In this document: piece after piece, positions 14,601 through 21,483 of the stretch | How the letters are laid out: each line of letters begins with the position of its first letter | How positions within the stretch are numbered: the first letter of the stretch is position 1 | DNA from: Saccoglossus kowalevskii | Lineage: Eukaryota > Hemichordata > Enteropneusta > Harrimaniidae | NCBI RefSeq assembly: GCF_000003605.2 | Contig: NW_003143302.1 | Coordinates: 205,051-238,818, forward strand | Reading direction: 5' to 3' | DNA length: 33,768 nt | The notes under the pieces: model-generated | Databases searched by the model: none | Seen by the model: the letters and a program-made list of their open reading frames with translations, nothing else | Told to the model about the DNA's origin: nothing | Program-made: the position numbers and the translations under genes

Positions 14601-17600
14601 TGCTGTTTAATATCAAAAAGTTGTGCATGTTTTTTTGATAACTGCGCTACAATTATTTTCATTTGAGTCTAGTATAAATACTGCAAACACTAATTTGAGT
14701 TGTGTATTTGCCAAATTCATTTCTTAAAGATTAAATCAAATAAGAATAACATGAATAAATGAATGTCTTATTTCAACAGATCATCGACATATGCAAGCTT
14801 CGTGTTAAAGTATACCTGGGTCAGTCAGCCATTGCATTTCATTTGCTTGCGTAAGTTTCACAACTTGAATTGTTTTTGGATTTGTTATAATTTATTCTGA
14901 ATTTACTGTTGACCTAATAGAATCGCATTTTTGGAAACTTATTTGAACATTTACCGTTTACTTATTTCAAGAGTGACACCCATGTCAACCAAATGAAACG
15001 CATAGTGTTTAATTTGCCAGTTTATTTGGCATTCTTCAAAGTTTTAATTATTATAGAATAAACTTAGTAACCTGCATGAATGTACTGTCACATGAGACAT
15101 CGACGTTGGATTCGATCACATTTTAATAGAATAAAATCGATGTTCTTGATTGGAAACGTGCATAAAGATATGTATTTTGTGTGTACAAAGTATAGGTTAC
15201 TTTTAAATAAGGATTGCTACTGAATAATTAGACTGGCAAAGTCGGGACTTCTTTTTTGTTTTACAAAAAGAAATAATTGTTGTTTTAGTCCTTTTAGCGT
15301 GATCGCGAAAACTAACCTGACCGCTAAAGAAATCCTGACTGGACGCATCTGCGGGCATTTGACTGATATTAATTATTCATGATGTCATTGATTATTCATG
15401 AGTGAGTATTTGAAAGTAAACGTGACCCTTTTAAGGTTGACTCGATTCGATCGCAGAGATGAATACTTTAACTTTTTTTAAGTGAAACTGCGATACTTTC
15501 ATCCATGTTTACTGAAAACATGTCGATTTAAATGTCCAATGTATATAAGTAGTTATTCAAAAGTGAAAGGTCCTGTACATAGATAAGAGATGACGTATAC
15601 AGCTGCACTTTGATTCGTTGTCGATGCTCGTCAACATATTTTAAGGTAGAGATGCAGTTTACGTGACAGGTATTTTAATTAGTTAATTAGGAAACCAAGA
15701 TGACCTCTCTTGTCCACAATACTATATATTTTCGGAAAGCTTATTGTATGAATTTTAAAATTTTGTTAGTATTTTTTTTATGGACACTGTAGTTTGAAAT
15801 ATGCACAAAAATGTGCTTTTTGGTCAAAAGTGATTAAAAAAAAAAGCTTCTAAACCATGCTTCTGTTTCCCGTCAAAATTGGTTTATGGGTACATCTGTT
15901 TACTATGGAGAAAGTGCCGTCTTGAAAACTGTCTACCAGTTGTCAATGTTGCAGGGCAGCATCTCAAATTTCACTACTTCAAGTTTATGCATAAATTAAC
16001 ACCCAGGCTAGTTGGATGTACGATTGTTGTAACACTATTCAACCAAAAACAATGCCCGACGGCGTTTTGACGATAAACACATTGTCAATCATTTGTGAAA
16101 ATTTCAAAACAAAAGGTCAAAGCGTCTAGGAGCTTTTTTTTTAAAGTTCTGGGATGTGCACTAAAAAGAAGCTGAGATAATTGCTAATTTGCATAACAAT
16201 TCACTCAGTAAGAAGTTTGCTCTTGCTCATAATTAAAATGGCTGTAACAGTACAAAATTTAAATGTATTATCGTTTTGTTAAAAGTTAAATATAGTGCAT
16301 AATATGGAGATCCCGTCATTCCTTTTTTCACCATGTTTTTTTTTTATTATTTATGTACAGCCTTACTAAATCTTGCTAAGTATTCAAAAGAGATAATGTT
16401 TGCACCTGTTATCTATATTTTAAAAACGTTTTTGAGTATGTTCCACTATTCACAATTCTACAAAATTTTAACAGTCTATAGCCAAGACTGTTTGAATAAT
16501 AAAAAGCAAAAGAAAAAATCACTCCCAAGTGCTCATGAACCTGCATCTCTACCTTAATTAGCATAATTACCGGAGTGATTCCGCTCCGGTTTTCACTCCA
16601 ACGCAGGGAGTCACTTGAAAATGCGCCCAGTCGGGATTTCTTTCGCAGTGACGCTAGTTTTCGAGGTCACGTTAAAAAGACTAAATTGACAATTAATTAT
16701 ATTTTTTTGTAAAACAAAAAAAAAAAGAATTCCGGACTTTGCCAGTCTACTGAATAATCTTTACACTATTGATTTTGAAGTTTCTTTACATTGTGTGTAG
16801 TTGGTGTGTGATCAATAGCGTTCTTCTTCAACCGTTCTTCCGAGTATCTAGATTATCGCAAGAAGTTATTTCAGCGTGCGCACTCCTGTTTGGATGGTTC
16901 TACTGCATGTTTTTTGCCAGAGGATATAAATGTACAGGTCCATTCATATTCATGATCCAATCTGTGAGTTAATTTAAATTATGTTAAATATTTCGCACAC
17001 TGGCCGTGTGAGATTTACTAGTTTCAACACAATAAGTTTGCAAACTTTGAAAACAATATCTGAATATCAACTCCTTTGGATACGATTGGTTGTCACAGTA
17101 AAGTATTGTGTACGATAACTGAAACCACTTCTTCAGATATTCCTATTGATGCCTCGTATAATATGATTCGTACTCGTAGATTCTGGTTAAAGATATAACC
17201 AAGTTTTTTATGGTTTATTTTATCTGTCTTACTGGATTTTCACTCGGTAAGTCAATGTATCTAAACTATTTATCATTGTTAATACACGAGGCTAGTATAA
17301 TAAAACCGGAGATAATATCAATACCCAATCTCCCAAGCAGATGTCTATATCTACGGAAATATCTCTGCTACCATGCTATTTTATGCTCGTCGTTGATTGG
17401 TCGATACGTCACAGTCGAAGACGCCCACCAAAAACTTGCCATGCATGTCTTCGATTTTCGAACCCGACGGAAGCGTATGCGTTTTTTTGTATATTCTGGC
17501 AGCTTTATAATTTATATTGCTCGGTGATCGACAGGGCGGTCCGCTTGATGAACCGAGTAACACCTTAGTAACCGTTATTCCTCGATGAAATTAACTATTT

Positions 17601-19867
17601 CACGGTTAATCGGTGAGTTTACGAAACAAAATAATCATCCGCTATCGATAACATATTTTAAAACTTGTTTACTGGCATGAAGAAGTCAATACGAGAGCCT
17701 CCTCTAACAATTAAACGACAAAAAATACGCGTAGAAACAGTTATGTGGCGTTTCACCAAAAATGGCGGTGTGTGGTGACAGAAATACTTTTTGTATTCCG
17801 GCCGCAAGGATGTCTGGGATGGAGAACAATCAATACCCACACGATATTCAAATTCAAAGTTGTAAAAGATAAATAACACTGCAAACGTCTGAAAAACGTA
17901 TCACAAGTACAAACTCAAGGAACTAAACAATTCGCTACAAATCAAATCAAAAAAAGATTTGGAATATTCTGCTCCATGTCATAAGTGATACCTGATCACT
18001 CAATTATGCGGGTTGTCCATAATTAGCACGTCATAAAGAAATAATAAAAAAAAAAACTTTATGCTTTTGAGATATCAAATATCATGCATTGATTTGATTT
18101 AAAAATAGCACTAGAAATTTAACTACTTGCGCAGTATGCATATAACAGGTTCCGACCCACTCGAGAAAACTGTCAAAACAAACATGGAAAACTGCGCATT
18201 ATCCAAATTAATTTAAATAGATGTGTATCAGCAACAACTGGTCAAGATTGCATTTCAATCGAGACTCTCTACGATATGAGGTAGAGGCGTTGTTTTGATG
18301 AAATGTAACTCGGCACATACATAAATAAATAAAGTTCAATTACATTAATTTCAACTTTACTTAATTACACTATTATAAACTATATAATTTATTTACATAA
18401 CATTTCTTGTCTTGCTTTTTTTATTCCCAGCAATTCACATGATGTATTATCCCATTCCTGATTACTGTATGCCACGTGAAATGGCGTCACTGGGAAGTAC
18501 GGCAGTCTTCTTAAATAGTGCAATGTTAGGACTGGTACAGTTGGATATATTTGACGACCCTACAGTACGTATTGTTAAAATAACCCAGCTTTCACAATAC
18601 CAGTATGCCAATACACAGATTTTGTAATACAAATAAACTCCCCATATGGAATAATATGAGAACTTGAAAAGCATGACTATAAAGCAATGGATTACATTCA
18701 CGTATTAACGAGTAATTTGTTTAGTTTCAATATATAAATCAAAGACTACGAACATATGTTGAAAGACTCCTAAACGAAACCGATTCAACTACACTGATAC
18801 TGGCACTATTTGAAAAGTTAATCCAGCGAACTTGTTCATTTAAATATGTTAGTCTGCAGTTTGTGTTTGTTAACGTGACAATCACACCCCATTGCTTGAT
18901 TACTTTGGTATCATTAAATAAATTTTAAAAAGTTTGAAAAGCCATTTCTTACAAAACAGAAAAAAACACAGAAACGATTGCAGTATTTTTGAAAACATGA
19001 GTAGTTGAAGTGAAATTATTATTTGGCTAGAAATGTCCAAATAGCGTACTCTATACTACTGAGTAAGTTGGTCGGGACAGTATTCCTGAACCATTTCTAG
19101 TGGCACCTCATGAAGTATATGATTGCAATAATCTTTTTTTTAACTGAAGTTGATTATTATTGTATATTTTGCAGACGTCCTCTTTCACAAAGGCTTTAAT
19201 TTATGCATATTTAATAATCGCCTATGTGCTGATGCTTAATATGCTGATTGTCATGATGGGAAGTTCATATTCGGCCATTTTTAATGACTGGAATCATCTT
19301 TGGAGTATGCAGGTATGTATTTATCAAGTAGCCTTGCTGTATTAGGCATGCGTATTCCACGTAATCATCGTCAAATGGTAACTGGATCAAACTGAATCTT
19401 AAACGTTCACGAATGTAAACGTGATTATACATATACACCATGTGTCGTTTCTTACTAGAAAGTACTAACTACACTCGTGGTTGAGCGAAGAGGACCTAAA
19501 TGTTTTTTCCCAAAGGCTGGGATTAATGGAGTAGTTATTGGACTGAATCCAAAGAAGCAATATATACGGTAAGGGTGTTGAAACATGCGTGGTGCTGTAC
19601 CAGTGTATCTAAGTGTTCAGGTATAATGCATATCGACACGTGTTTCCCACCTTAGTTTATCTTAAAAAAAAGACGTGTTCTTCATTTAAAGCACTTTCGT
19701 GAAAATTATCAATCATATAATAGTGAAATTTATAATAGTTGAGTTTGAGGAGGATGAAAGATTGCATTATTGGTTTGTTTTGTTATAGAGTTGAAGTTAC
19801 TGACGAAGAACATTCGAAGATTCATCGCAGTATTCCACATCATTTTATAACAGGAAGACTAATGTAA
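1728..19867 (+). CDS. TRPV-type cation channel, complete 15-exon gene
   Basis: Plasma-membrane tetrameric cation channel subunit of the TRPV family. Exons: 1728-1957, 11068-11165, 11360-11482, 11913-12053, 12311-12579, 12906-13058, 13419-13634, 13720-13806, 14780-14850, 16801-16963, 17180-17246, 18431-18564, 19175-19312, 19459-19568, 19789-19867. All introns are GT-AG, every phase matches, and the exons sum to 2079 nt (692 aa). Residues about 78-300 are ankyrin repeats, with the long-finger motif ACGTFFLPGKDCKCYYGEYP typical of TRPV. S1 is about 363-383, S2 424-443, S3 453-473, S4 485-503 and S5 523-541. The pore loop is about 560-584 with D578-I-F-D-D-P583 where the selectivity filter falls. 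S6 is about 592-612 (LMLNMLIVMMG), followed by TRP-box Trp627. An NAS glycosylation site lies in the S1-S2 loop at 394. The start is the first ATG after an upstream in-frame stop and has A at -3. The cytosolic tail is short. The TRPV subgroup cannot be assigned without a tree; invertebrate TRPVs are known in sensory cells. Confidence 0.95.
1958..4730. other. TRPV intron 1, 5' part, downstream of the nested gene
   Basis: No exon could be supported. The region holds one small inverted-repeat element (4351-4614) and GCATGCGC-type motifs near 3286 and 3899. The rest is AT-rich non-coding DNA. Confidence 0.6.
4351..4614. mobile_element. Small inverted-repeat element (MITE-like)
   Basis: The ends are inverted copies: TCCGTTCACTGC at 4351-4362 and GCAGTGAACGGA at 4603-4614. 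Similarity continues inward for about 40 bases (both arms then read ..GATC.CGCGT.ATG..). There is no coding capacity and no convincing target-site duplication. A non-autonomous DNA transposon relic is the likeliest reading. Confidence 0.6.
4731..5104 (-). CDS. HNMT-like exon 5: C-terminal domain and stop
   Basis: Acceptor ctattctctcag. It encodes DSNARARLLEKFSSGRFSRR, RINIPVTANITEVFDED, LLDYLSSAIKFRERAP and GFDLIVIRK. These match the C-terminal half of HNMT (..DISDCF.., ..LLWDFLTE.., ..FIVIE). TAA ends at 4731. Confidence 0.9.
4731..9783 (-). CDS. HNMT-like SAM methyltransferase, nested in TRPV intron 1
   Basis: SAM-dependent methyltransferase of the histamine N-methyltransferase family; human HNMT moves a methyl group to the imidazole ring of histamine in the cytosol. 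Exons in transcript order: 9783-9660, 9107-8904, 7377-7169, 6130-5974, 5104-4731 (1068 nt, 355 aa plus stop). Phases match throughout. The SAM glycine-rich loop is LAVGPGNEVID (about 103-113), with an acidic FVEP at the end of the next strand. HLIQSIYYVRD (196-206) matches the HNMT block HMIQMLYYVKD, then come LKPGGLLLMSV and the C-terminal strand FDLIVIRK. The protein is longer than human HNMT (292 aa) because of about 60 N-terminal residues. The start at 9783 is the only in-frame ATG in exon 1, but an upstream coding exon joined at the acceptor 9799-9798 is possible. Going by remembered human numbering, Gln143 and Tyr146/147 are kept (Q199, Y202, Y203) while Glu28 and Asn283 are replaced, so histamine may not be the substrate. 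One intron uses a GC donor. Confidence 0.85.
5105..5973. other. HNMT-like intron 4
   Basis: An 869-base GC-AG intron. An 88-codon open frame on the - strand at 5787-5521 has no recognisable domain and is not needed to keep the HNMT frame, so it is treated as chance. Confidence 0.6.
5974..6130 (-). CDS. HNMT-like exon 4: catalytic-face helix, GC donor
   Basis: Acceptor ctctttacag. FHVVHLIQSIYYVRDLENTI and ALKPGGLLLMSVNS align closely with HNMT. The exon ends CAG|GCGAGT. Using the nearby GT instead would create a stop codon at the junction, so the GC donor at 5973-5972 is preferred. Confidence 0.85.
6748..6880. mobile_element. TTAA-flanked inverted-repeat element
   Basis: A compact CpG-rich palindrome in AT-rich surroundings, inside HNMT-like intron 3. 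The arms run inward about 40 bases from TTAA at 6748-6751 and TTAA at 6877-6880 (left AAGGGCGGCAGTCGTCGTGC, right the inverted AAGCGCGGTGGTCGTCGCGC). TTAA at both ends is the target site of piggyBac-type transposons, so a 133-base non-autonomous relic is likely. Confidence 0.5.
7169..7377 (-). CDS. HNMT-like exon 3: Rossmann core
   Basis: Acceptor gatttttag. It encodes EVIDTTILRCVREWVATL, CQFVEPMEDVSQLYERYKAL and EWSTLTPDEYK. The FVEP acidic position is where the SAM ribose is held. The donor gtcaaa is weak but gives the required phase 0. Confidence 0.85.
8904..9107 (-). CDS. HNMT-like exon 2: N-domain and SAM loop start
   Basis: Acceptor tctctccaag, donor gtaggt. It encodes YSYYAIKKYYEISNHCETMA, then ..DEELP.. 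(matching DKKLP in HNMT), then LAVGPGN, the first part of the SAM-binding loop. Confidence 0.88.
9660..9783 (-). CDS. HNMT-like exon 1 (start uncertain)
   Basis: The donor gtaagtat gives phase 1 and joins correctly to 9107. It encodes MSYNTSRFVQLKPVPFVAS to MDG, which has no counterpart in human HNMT. The frame stays open upstream to 9867 with a hydrophobic stretch (YLLLCSLATICLMSY) but no ATG. A plausible acceptor (gttccctag) ends at 9798, so the true exon may begin at 9797. Confidence 0.6.
10188..10239. promoter_or_regulatory. Possible promoter motifs (YY1-like and NRF1-like)
   Basis: GCGGCCATTTT at 10188-10198 fits a YY1-type site and TGCGCATGCGCA at 10228-10239 is a perfect NRF1-type palindrome. 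They stand about 400 bases upstream of HNMT-like exon 1 and inside TRPV intron 1. Animal promoters often carry these motifs, so this is a candidate promoter for the nested gene. There is no transcript evidence. Confidence 0.35.
10934..10950. promoter_or_regulatory. CTCF-like motif
   Basis: TTGCGCGCCCTCTAGGG resembles the reverse complement of the CTCF core, which in bilaterians reads like GCGCCCTCTAGTGG. It lies 118 bases before TRPV exon 2. One motif match only. Confidence 0.25.
11068..11165 (+). CDS. TRPV-like exon 2: first ankyrin repeat
   Basis: Acceptor cattgtag, donor gtatgt. The peptide VDISLLFEAISEGSLEAVKR reads as the opening ankyrin repeat, with its helix-turn-helix pattern. Confidence 0.9.
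11360..11482 (+). CDS. TRPV-like exon 3: ankyrin repeat 2
   Basis: Acceptor ttgccag, donor gtaaat, phase 1 at both ends. GPHGESVLHHALLVDRDDIA is a clear ankyrin repeat (a G-x-S-x-LHHA version of GxTPLHxA). Confidence 0.92.
11569..11602. repeat. (TA)17 microsatellite
   Basis: An uninterrupted TA dinucleotide run in the channel's intron 3. Confidence 0.97.
11832..11847. promoter_or_regulatory. GC palindrome, CTCF-core-like
   Basis: CAGGGGGCGCCCCCTC contains the perfect palindrome AGGGGGCGCCCCCT. Each strand shows CAGGGGGCG or AGGGGGCGC, the heart of the CTCF consensus. Its location in intron 3 of a sensory channel gene makes a regulatory site possible. Confidence 0.3.
11913..12053 (+). CDS. 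TRPV-like exon 4: ankyrin repeat 3 and finger loop
   Basis: Acceptor tttcttgtag, donor gtagag. It encodes GESPVHIAIMNNNETMVEEL and then the ADVQKPRACGTFF stretch. The Ala-Cys-Gly-x-Phe-Phe loop between repeats 3 and 4 is a strong TRPV signature. Confidence 0.95.
12311..12579 (+). CDS. TRPV-like exon 5: ankyrin repeats 4-6
   Basis: Acceptor cccatttag, donor gtgagg. The exon opens with GEYPLSFAVCQGLKKTVELL, followed by FGNTPVHML and then MGMTPMSLAVKKRNIE, covering the last ankyrin repeats. It ends in phase 0. Confidence 0.95.
12906..13058 (+). CDS. TRPV-like exon 6: linker domain
   Basis: Acceptor cccgaatag, donor gtgagc, 51 whole codons. IFEHMMSRKRTFLWNYG and YAYDLEEVD match the post-ankyrin linker of TRPV channels (W-x-YG followed by Y-DL--ID/VD). 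Confidence 0.93.
13419..13634 (+). CDS. TRPV-like exon 7: pre-S1, S1 and S1-S2 loop
   Basis: Acceptor aattacag, donor gtaagt, 72 whole codons. PLKELLEWKRSRYIQKWWLF leads into a hydrophobic S1 (STVMYLIYVVILTAVLY). The extracellular loop carries an N-A-S glycosylation site. Confidence 0.94.
13720..13806 (+). CDS. TRPV-like exon 8: S2
   Basis: Acceptor ttattttag, donor gtaggt, 29 whole codons. SGEIFVILATLVMTTFE is most of the S2 helix. Confidence 0.92.
13807..14779. other. TRPV intron 8
   Basis: 973 bases of AT-rich intron. No exon, repeat or RNA gene was recognised. Confidence 0.6.
14780..14850 (+). CDS. TRPV-like exon 9: S2-S3 linker, start of S3
   Basis: Acceptor tttcaacag, donor gtaagt. 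It encodes IIDICKLRVKVYLGQSAIAF and continues into S3. It ends in phase 2, and the gc left over joins t at 16801 to make Ala463. Confidence 0.9.
15220..15228. repeat. Target-site duplication, left copy
   Basis: CTGAATAAT directly before the transposon's TAGACTGG end. The identical 9 bases follow the other end at 16750-16758. Confidence 0.8.
15229..16749. mobile_element. 1.5-kb TIR DNA transposon, probably Mutator-like (MULE)
   Basis: The element begins TAGACTGGCAAAGTC and ends with its inverse, GACTTTGCCAGTCTA allowing one mismatch. The inverted repeats are about 125-130 bases long (15229 to about 15352, and about 16620 to 16749) and, by eye, about three-quarters identical. Both arms contain TTTTGTTTTACAAAAA, then ..CGAAAACTA.., then AAAGAAATCC.GACTGG.CGCAT. 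A perfect 9-base duplication (CTGAATAAT) flanks it. Long TIRs plus a 9-base target duplication are typical of Mutator-like elements. The interior is AT-rich with no transposase reading frame, so the copy is non-autonomous. It lies in channel intron 9 without disturbing the exon 10 acceptor. Confidence 0.85.
16750..16758. repeat. Target-site duplication, right copy
   Basis: CTGAATAAT immediately after the transposon's CCAGTCTA end. Confidence 0.8.
16801..16963 (+). CDS. TRPV-like exon 10: S3 and S4
   Basis: Acceptor ttgtgtgtag, donor gtgagt. It completes S3 (WCVINSVLLQPFF) and carries S4 (ISACALLFGWFYCMFFARGY), which lacks a row of basic residues, as usual for TRPV. A transposon ends 51 bases upstream of this exon. 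Confidence 0.93.
17180..17246 (+). CDS. TRPV-like exon 11: S4-S5 linker and S5
   Basis: Acceptor actcgtag, donor gtaagt. ILVKDITKFFMVYFICLTGF matches the conserved TRPV S4-S5 linker and S5 (I-L-x-D-x-x-x-F-x-x-VY). Confidence 0.93.
17247..18430. other. TRPV intron 11
   Basis: 1184 bases. Short open frames occur near 17210-17568 on both strands, but they overlap one another and show no domain. No repeat boundary was recognised. Confidence 0.55.
18431..18564 (+). CDS. TRPV-like exon 12: turret, pore helix and filter
   Basis: Acceptor tttattcccag, donor gtacgt. It encodes the turret, the pore helix (STAVFLNSAMLGLVQL) and the filter region DIFDDPT. The usual G-M-G-D filter is absent. Confidence 0.92.
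18565..19174. other. TRPV intron 12
   Basis: 610 bases of AT-rich intron. Nothing recognised. Confidence 0.6.
19175..19312 (+). CDS. TRPV-like exon 13: S6 and TRP box
   Basis: Acceptor atattttgcag, donor gtatgt, 46 whole codons. AYLIIAYVLMLNMLIVMMG is S6 with the gate region, and W627 in HLWSMQ matches the TRP-box Trp. Confidence 0.95.
19459..19568 (+). CDS. TRPV-like exon 14: proximal C-terminus
   Basis: Acceptor cttactag, donor gtaagg. KVLTTLVVERRGPKCFFPKA follows the TRP helix, like the beta-strand-rich proximal tail of TRPVs. Confidence 0.88.
19789..19867 (+). CDS. TRPV-like exon 15: C-terminal end
   Basis: Acceptor tttgttatag. It encodes RVEVTDEEHSKIHRSIPHHF and ends ITGRLM followed by TAA. 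With this exon the coding sequence closes at exactly 693 codons including the stop. Confidence 0.88.
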
Positions 19868-20106
19868 CCATCCCAGCAAAAATAGTGTTAGGATCATTCT
19901 GCTGAATATAACCAATTTATTGTGTTTTGTACTTTCTAGTTTATTGCAGACCATATCATTTATTATTTAGCAGACTAACACAACACACAAGTGTTTTAGG
20001 TAATTACATTTATTATGCTTGCAATATTTTCAATAAGGCTAGTATTTCCATTGAAGTCGATTCATTGCATGCATTGTCCGCCTAATTAGTATGTTTGTGA
20101 GTCTGG

Positions 20107-20380
20107 TTTTCGTTGTACTAGACTAAGTTCGTAGACTTAATAAATGAAGTACTTTTAGATATCTATGAAATCGCAATATATGCCGACATTTACCTAGATA
20201 TTTGTTTTCTTTAAAACCTGCATCGCCTATATGCCTTCGACATTATACTGGAAATGTAGAGCCAATGCAGAATTATTAATAATTATTTCTTTCCTATCCC
20301 GATGGACATATTCAGTTAATAGTAAATGTAGTAGTGTTGTATTTATATTCGATGGATGAGATTTTGATGTGCAAATTTGT
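20107..20380. repeat. Diverged direct repeat, copy 1
   Basis: Aligns in the same orientation with 33428-33705 through a series of shared words (TTTTCGTTGTACTAGA / TTTCGTTTTACTAGA; GATATTTGTT..AACCTGCATC; TTAGTAAATGT / TTAATAGTAAATGT; TTTTGATGTG / ATTTGATGTG), with several indels. It may be an old interspersed element or a segmental duplicate. Confidence 0.5.
20139..20144 (+). promoter_or_regulatory. Possible poly(A) signal of the TRPV-like gene
   Basis: AATAAA lies about 270 bases after the channel stop. In AT-rich DNA the hexamer alone is weak evidence. It also lies inside a block that has a diverged copy near 33428. Confidence 0.35.
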
Positions 20381-20828
20381 AGGTAATTTACTAACAAGCA
20401 ACATATAAACGTTTCTATAAAGGACGAAATGAATGACACAACACACAAAACTAGATGTATTGACTAATACTTGAAGCGAGCATTTTTTTTAAAACGGTAA
20501 TATCTACTTTGTTTTGCCATCAGAGTTGTGTCAATAATCTGTGATGTCACCGTTTTTAGAAATGGTACAAATCGAGATAATTTTTATGTTTAACATCAAA
20601 TAATGATTTTGAATATTCACTCTGTATGCCAATATACTTGTTATCAAGAAGTTAATATTATTCATCAACAAGTCGTGCTCTTTGCTGGTTGATTTATTTC
20701 TTTATTATCCTAAAGCTCAAGCAATCGGGACATCGCATTCGAACGTGCAATGTCACGGTATCCAATAACATCTCAGTCTATATACTTCTTTTGCTTTTAG
20801 TTTTGTGTATTAGAATAGGATAGTGAAA

Positions 20829-20890
20829 ATTGACTTGTACAGATACACAATTAATACTTAACTAGATATACGACATGTGCTATACATTGT
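20829..20890 (-). pseudogene. Decayed copy of the EgtD-like exon 4 / intron 4 junction
   Basis: About 60 bases nearly match 24558-24618, which is the 3' end of EgtD-like exon 4 and the start of its intron: ATTGACTTGTACAGATACAC, then CTAGAT.TACGACATGT. The donor reads TT where the functional copy has GT (tag|ttaagt against tag|gtaagt). It is a fragment without function, lying downstream of the gene's stop codon. Confidence 0.65.
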
Positions 20891-21206
20891 TTTCTATGGT
20901 AGTGTAACTACATTATAATATAATGTGGTGACAATTTTCACAAGACTCACGCGACAGACACATTTATTATATGTTGAAAAATGAATCTAAATAAAGATAT
21001 CATGTATATATAGTCTAAACTAAAGTATGACAGTTATTTATATTCTCAGTAGAATGCTGTTGCAAATGAGCTATTTAAAAAGAGATTATCACAGAAATAA
21101 TCATGTGAACGAGTCTGTTAAGGAAACCGATTTAATCGCAAGTAGATATTGTTTCCACATCAAATCTTATCGAAAATGATCCATTCATTCTTTGATGACA
21201 TTAACT

Positions 21207-21212
21207 TTTATT
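21207..21212 (-). promoter_or_regulatory. Possible poly(A) signal of the EgtD-like gene
   Basis: AATAAA on the - strand, about 85 bases past the stop codon. A fitting distance, but a common hexamer in such AT-rich DNA. Confidence 0.45.
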
Positions 21213-21295
21213 TACTCGCATATGGTACCCATCAAGAATGAGATCCTCATCTTACATAACTATATATAAACTGCGTAATCTTATCTTTAAAATGT

Positions 21296-21483
21296 CTACA
21301 TTCGTTTTAACAACGCTAGTCCATAACTATTGGCGTCGTCACTCCAAGTCTTTTCCAAGTACAGTCCATTTCTCTTCATGGTATCTTCAAATTGATTCCA
21401 TGACCATTTAAGACTCCCGTTTACCAATTCGTGCCTATATAGAAGTTCACCTTCTTTAAAATGTATAGTTAAACCTAGCGTGT
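21296..21483 (-). CDS. EgtD-like exon 5: C-terminal end
   Basis: Acceptor atattttacag. It encodes TLGLTIHFKEGELLYRHELV, WNQFEDTMKRNGLYLEKTWS and YGLALLKRM, ending TAG at 21296. It matches the family's ..F..GE.I.TE.S.K... and ..F..LA..AG......W.D....F...L pattern. It is separated from exon 4 by a 3.1-kb intron that holds a LINE relic. Confidence 0.92.

Larger units (their letters stand above)
19868..21295. other. Convergent 3' region between TRPV-like and EgtD-like genes
   Basis: The two genes end facing each other across 1.4 kb. The region holds a possible poly(A) signal for each, a block (20107-20380) with a diverged copy near the window end, and a decayed copy of the EgtD-like exon 4 boundary (20829-20890). 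No intact gene is seen. Confidence 0.6.

Noticed and set aside
16333-16557. 74-codon + strand frame inside the Mutator-like element
   Set aside because: Low-complexity and AT-driven, with no transposase motif; lies in a non-autonomous element.
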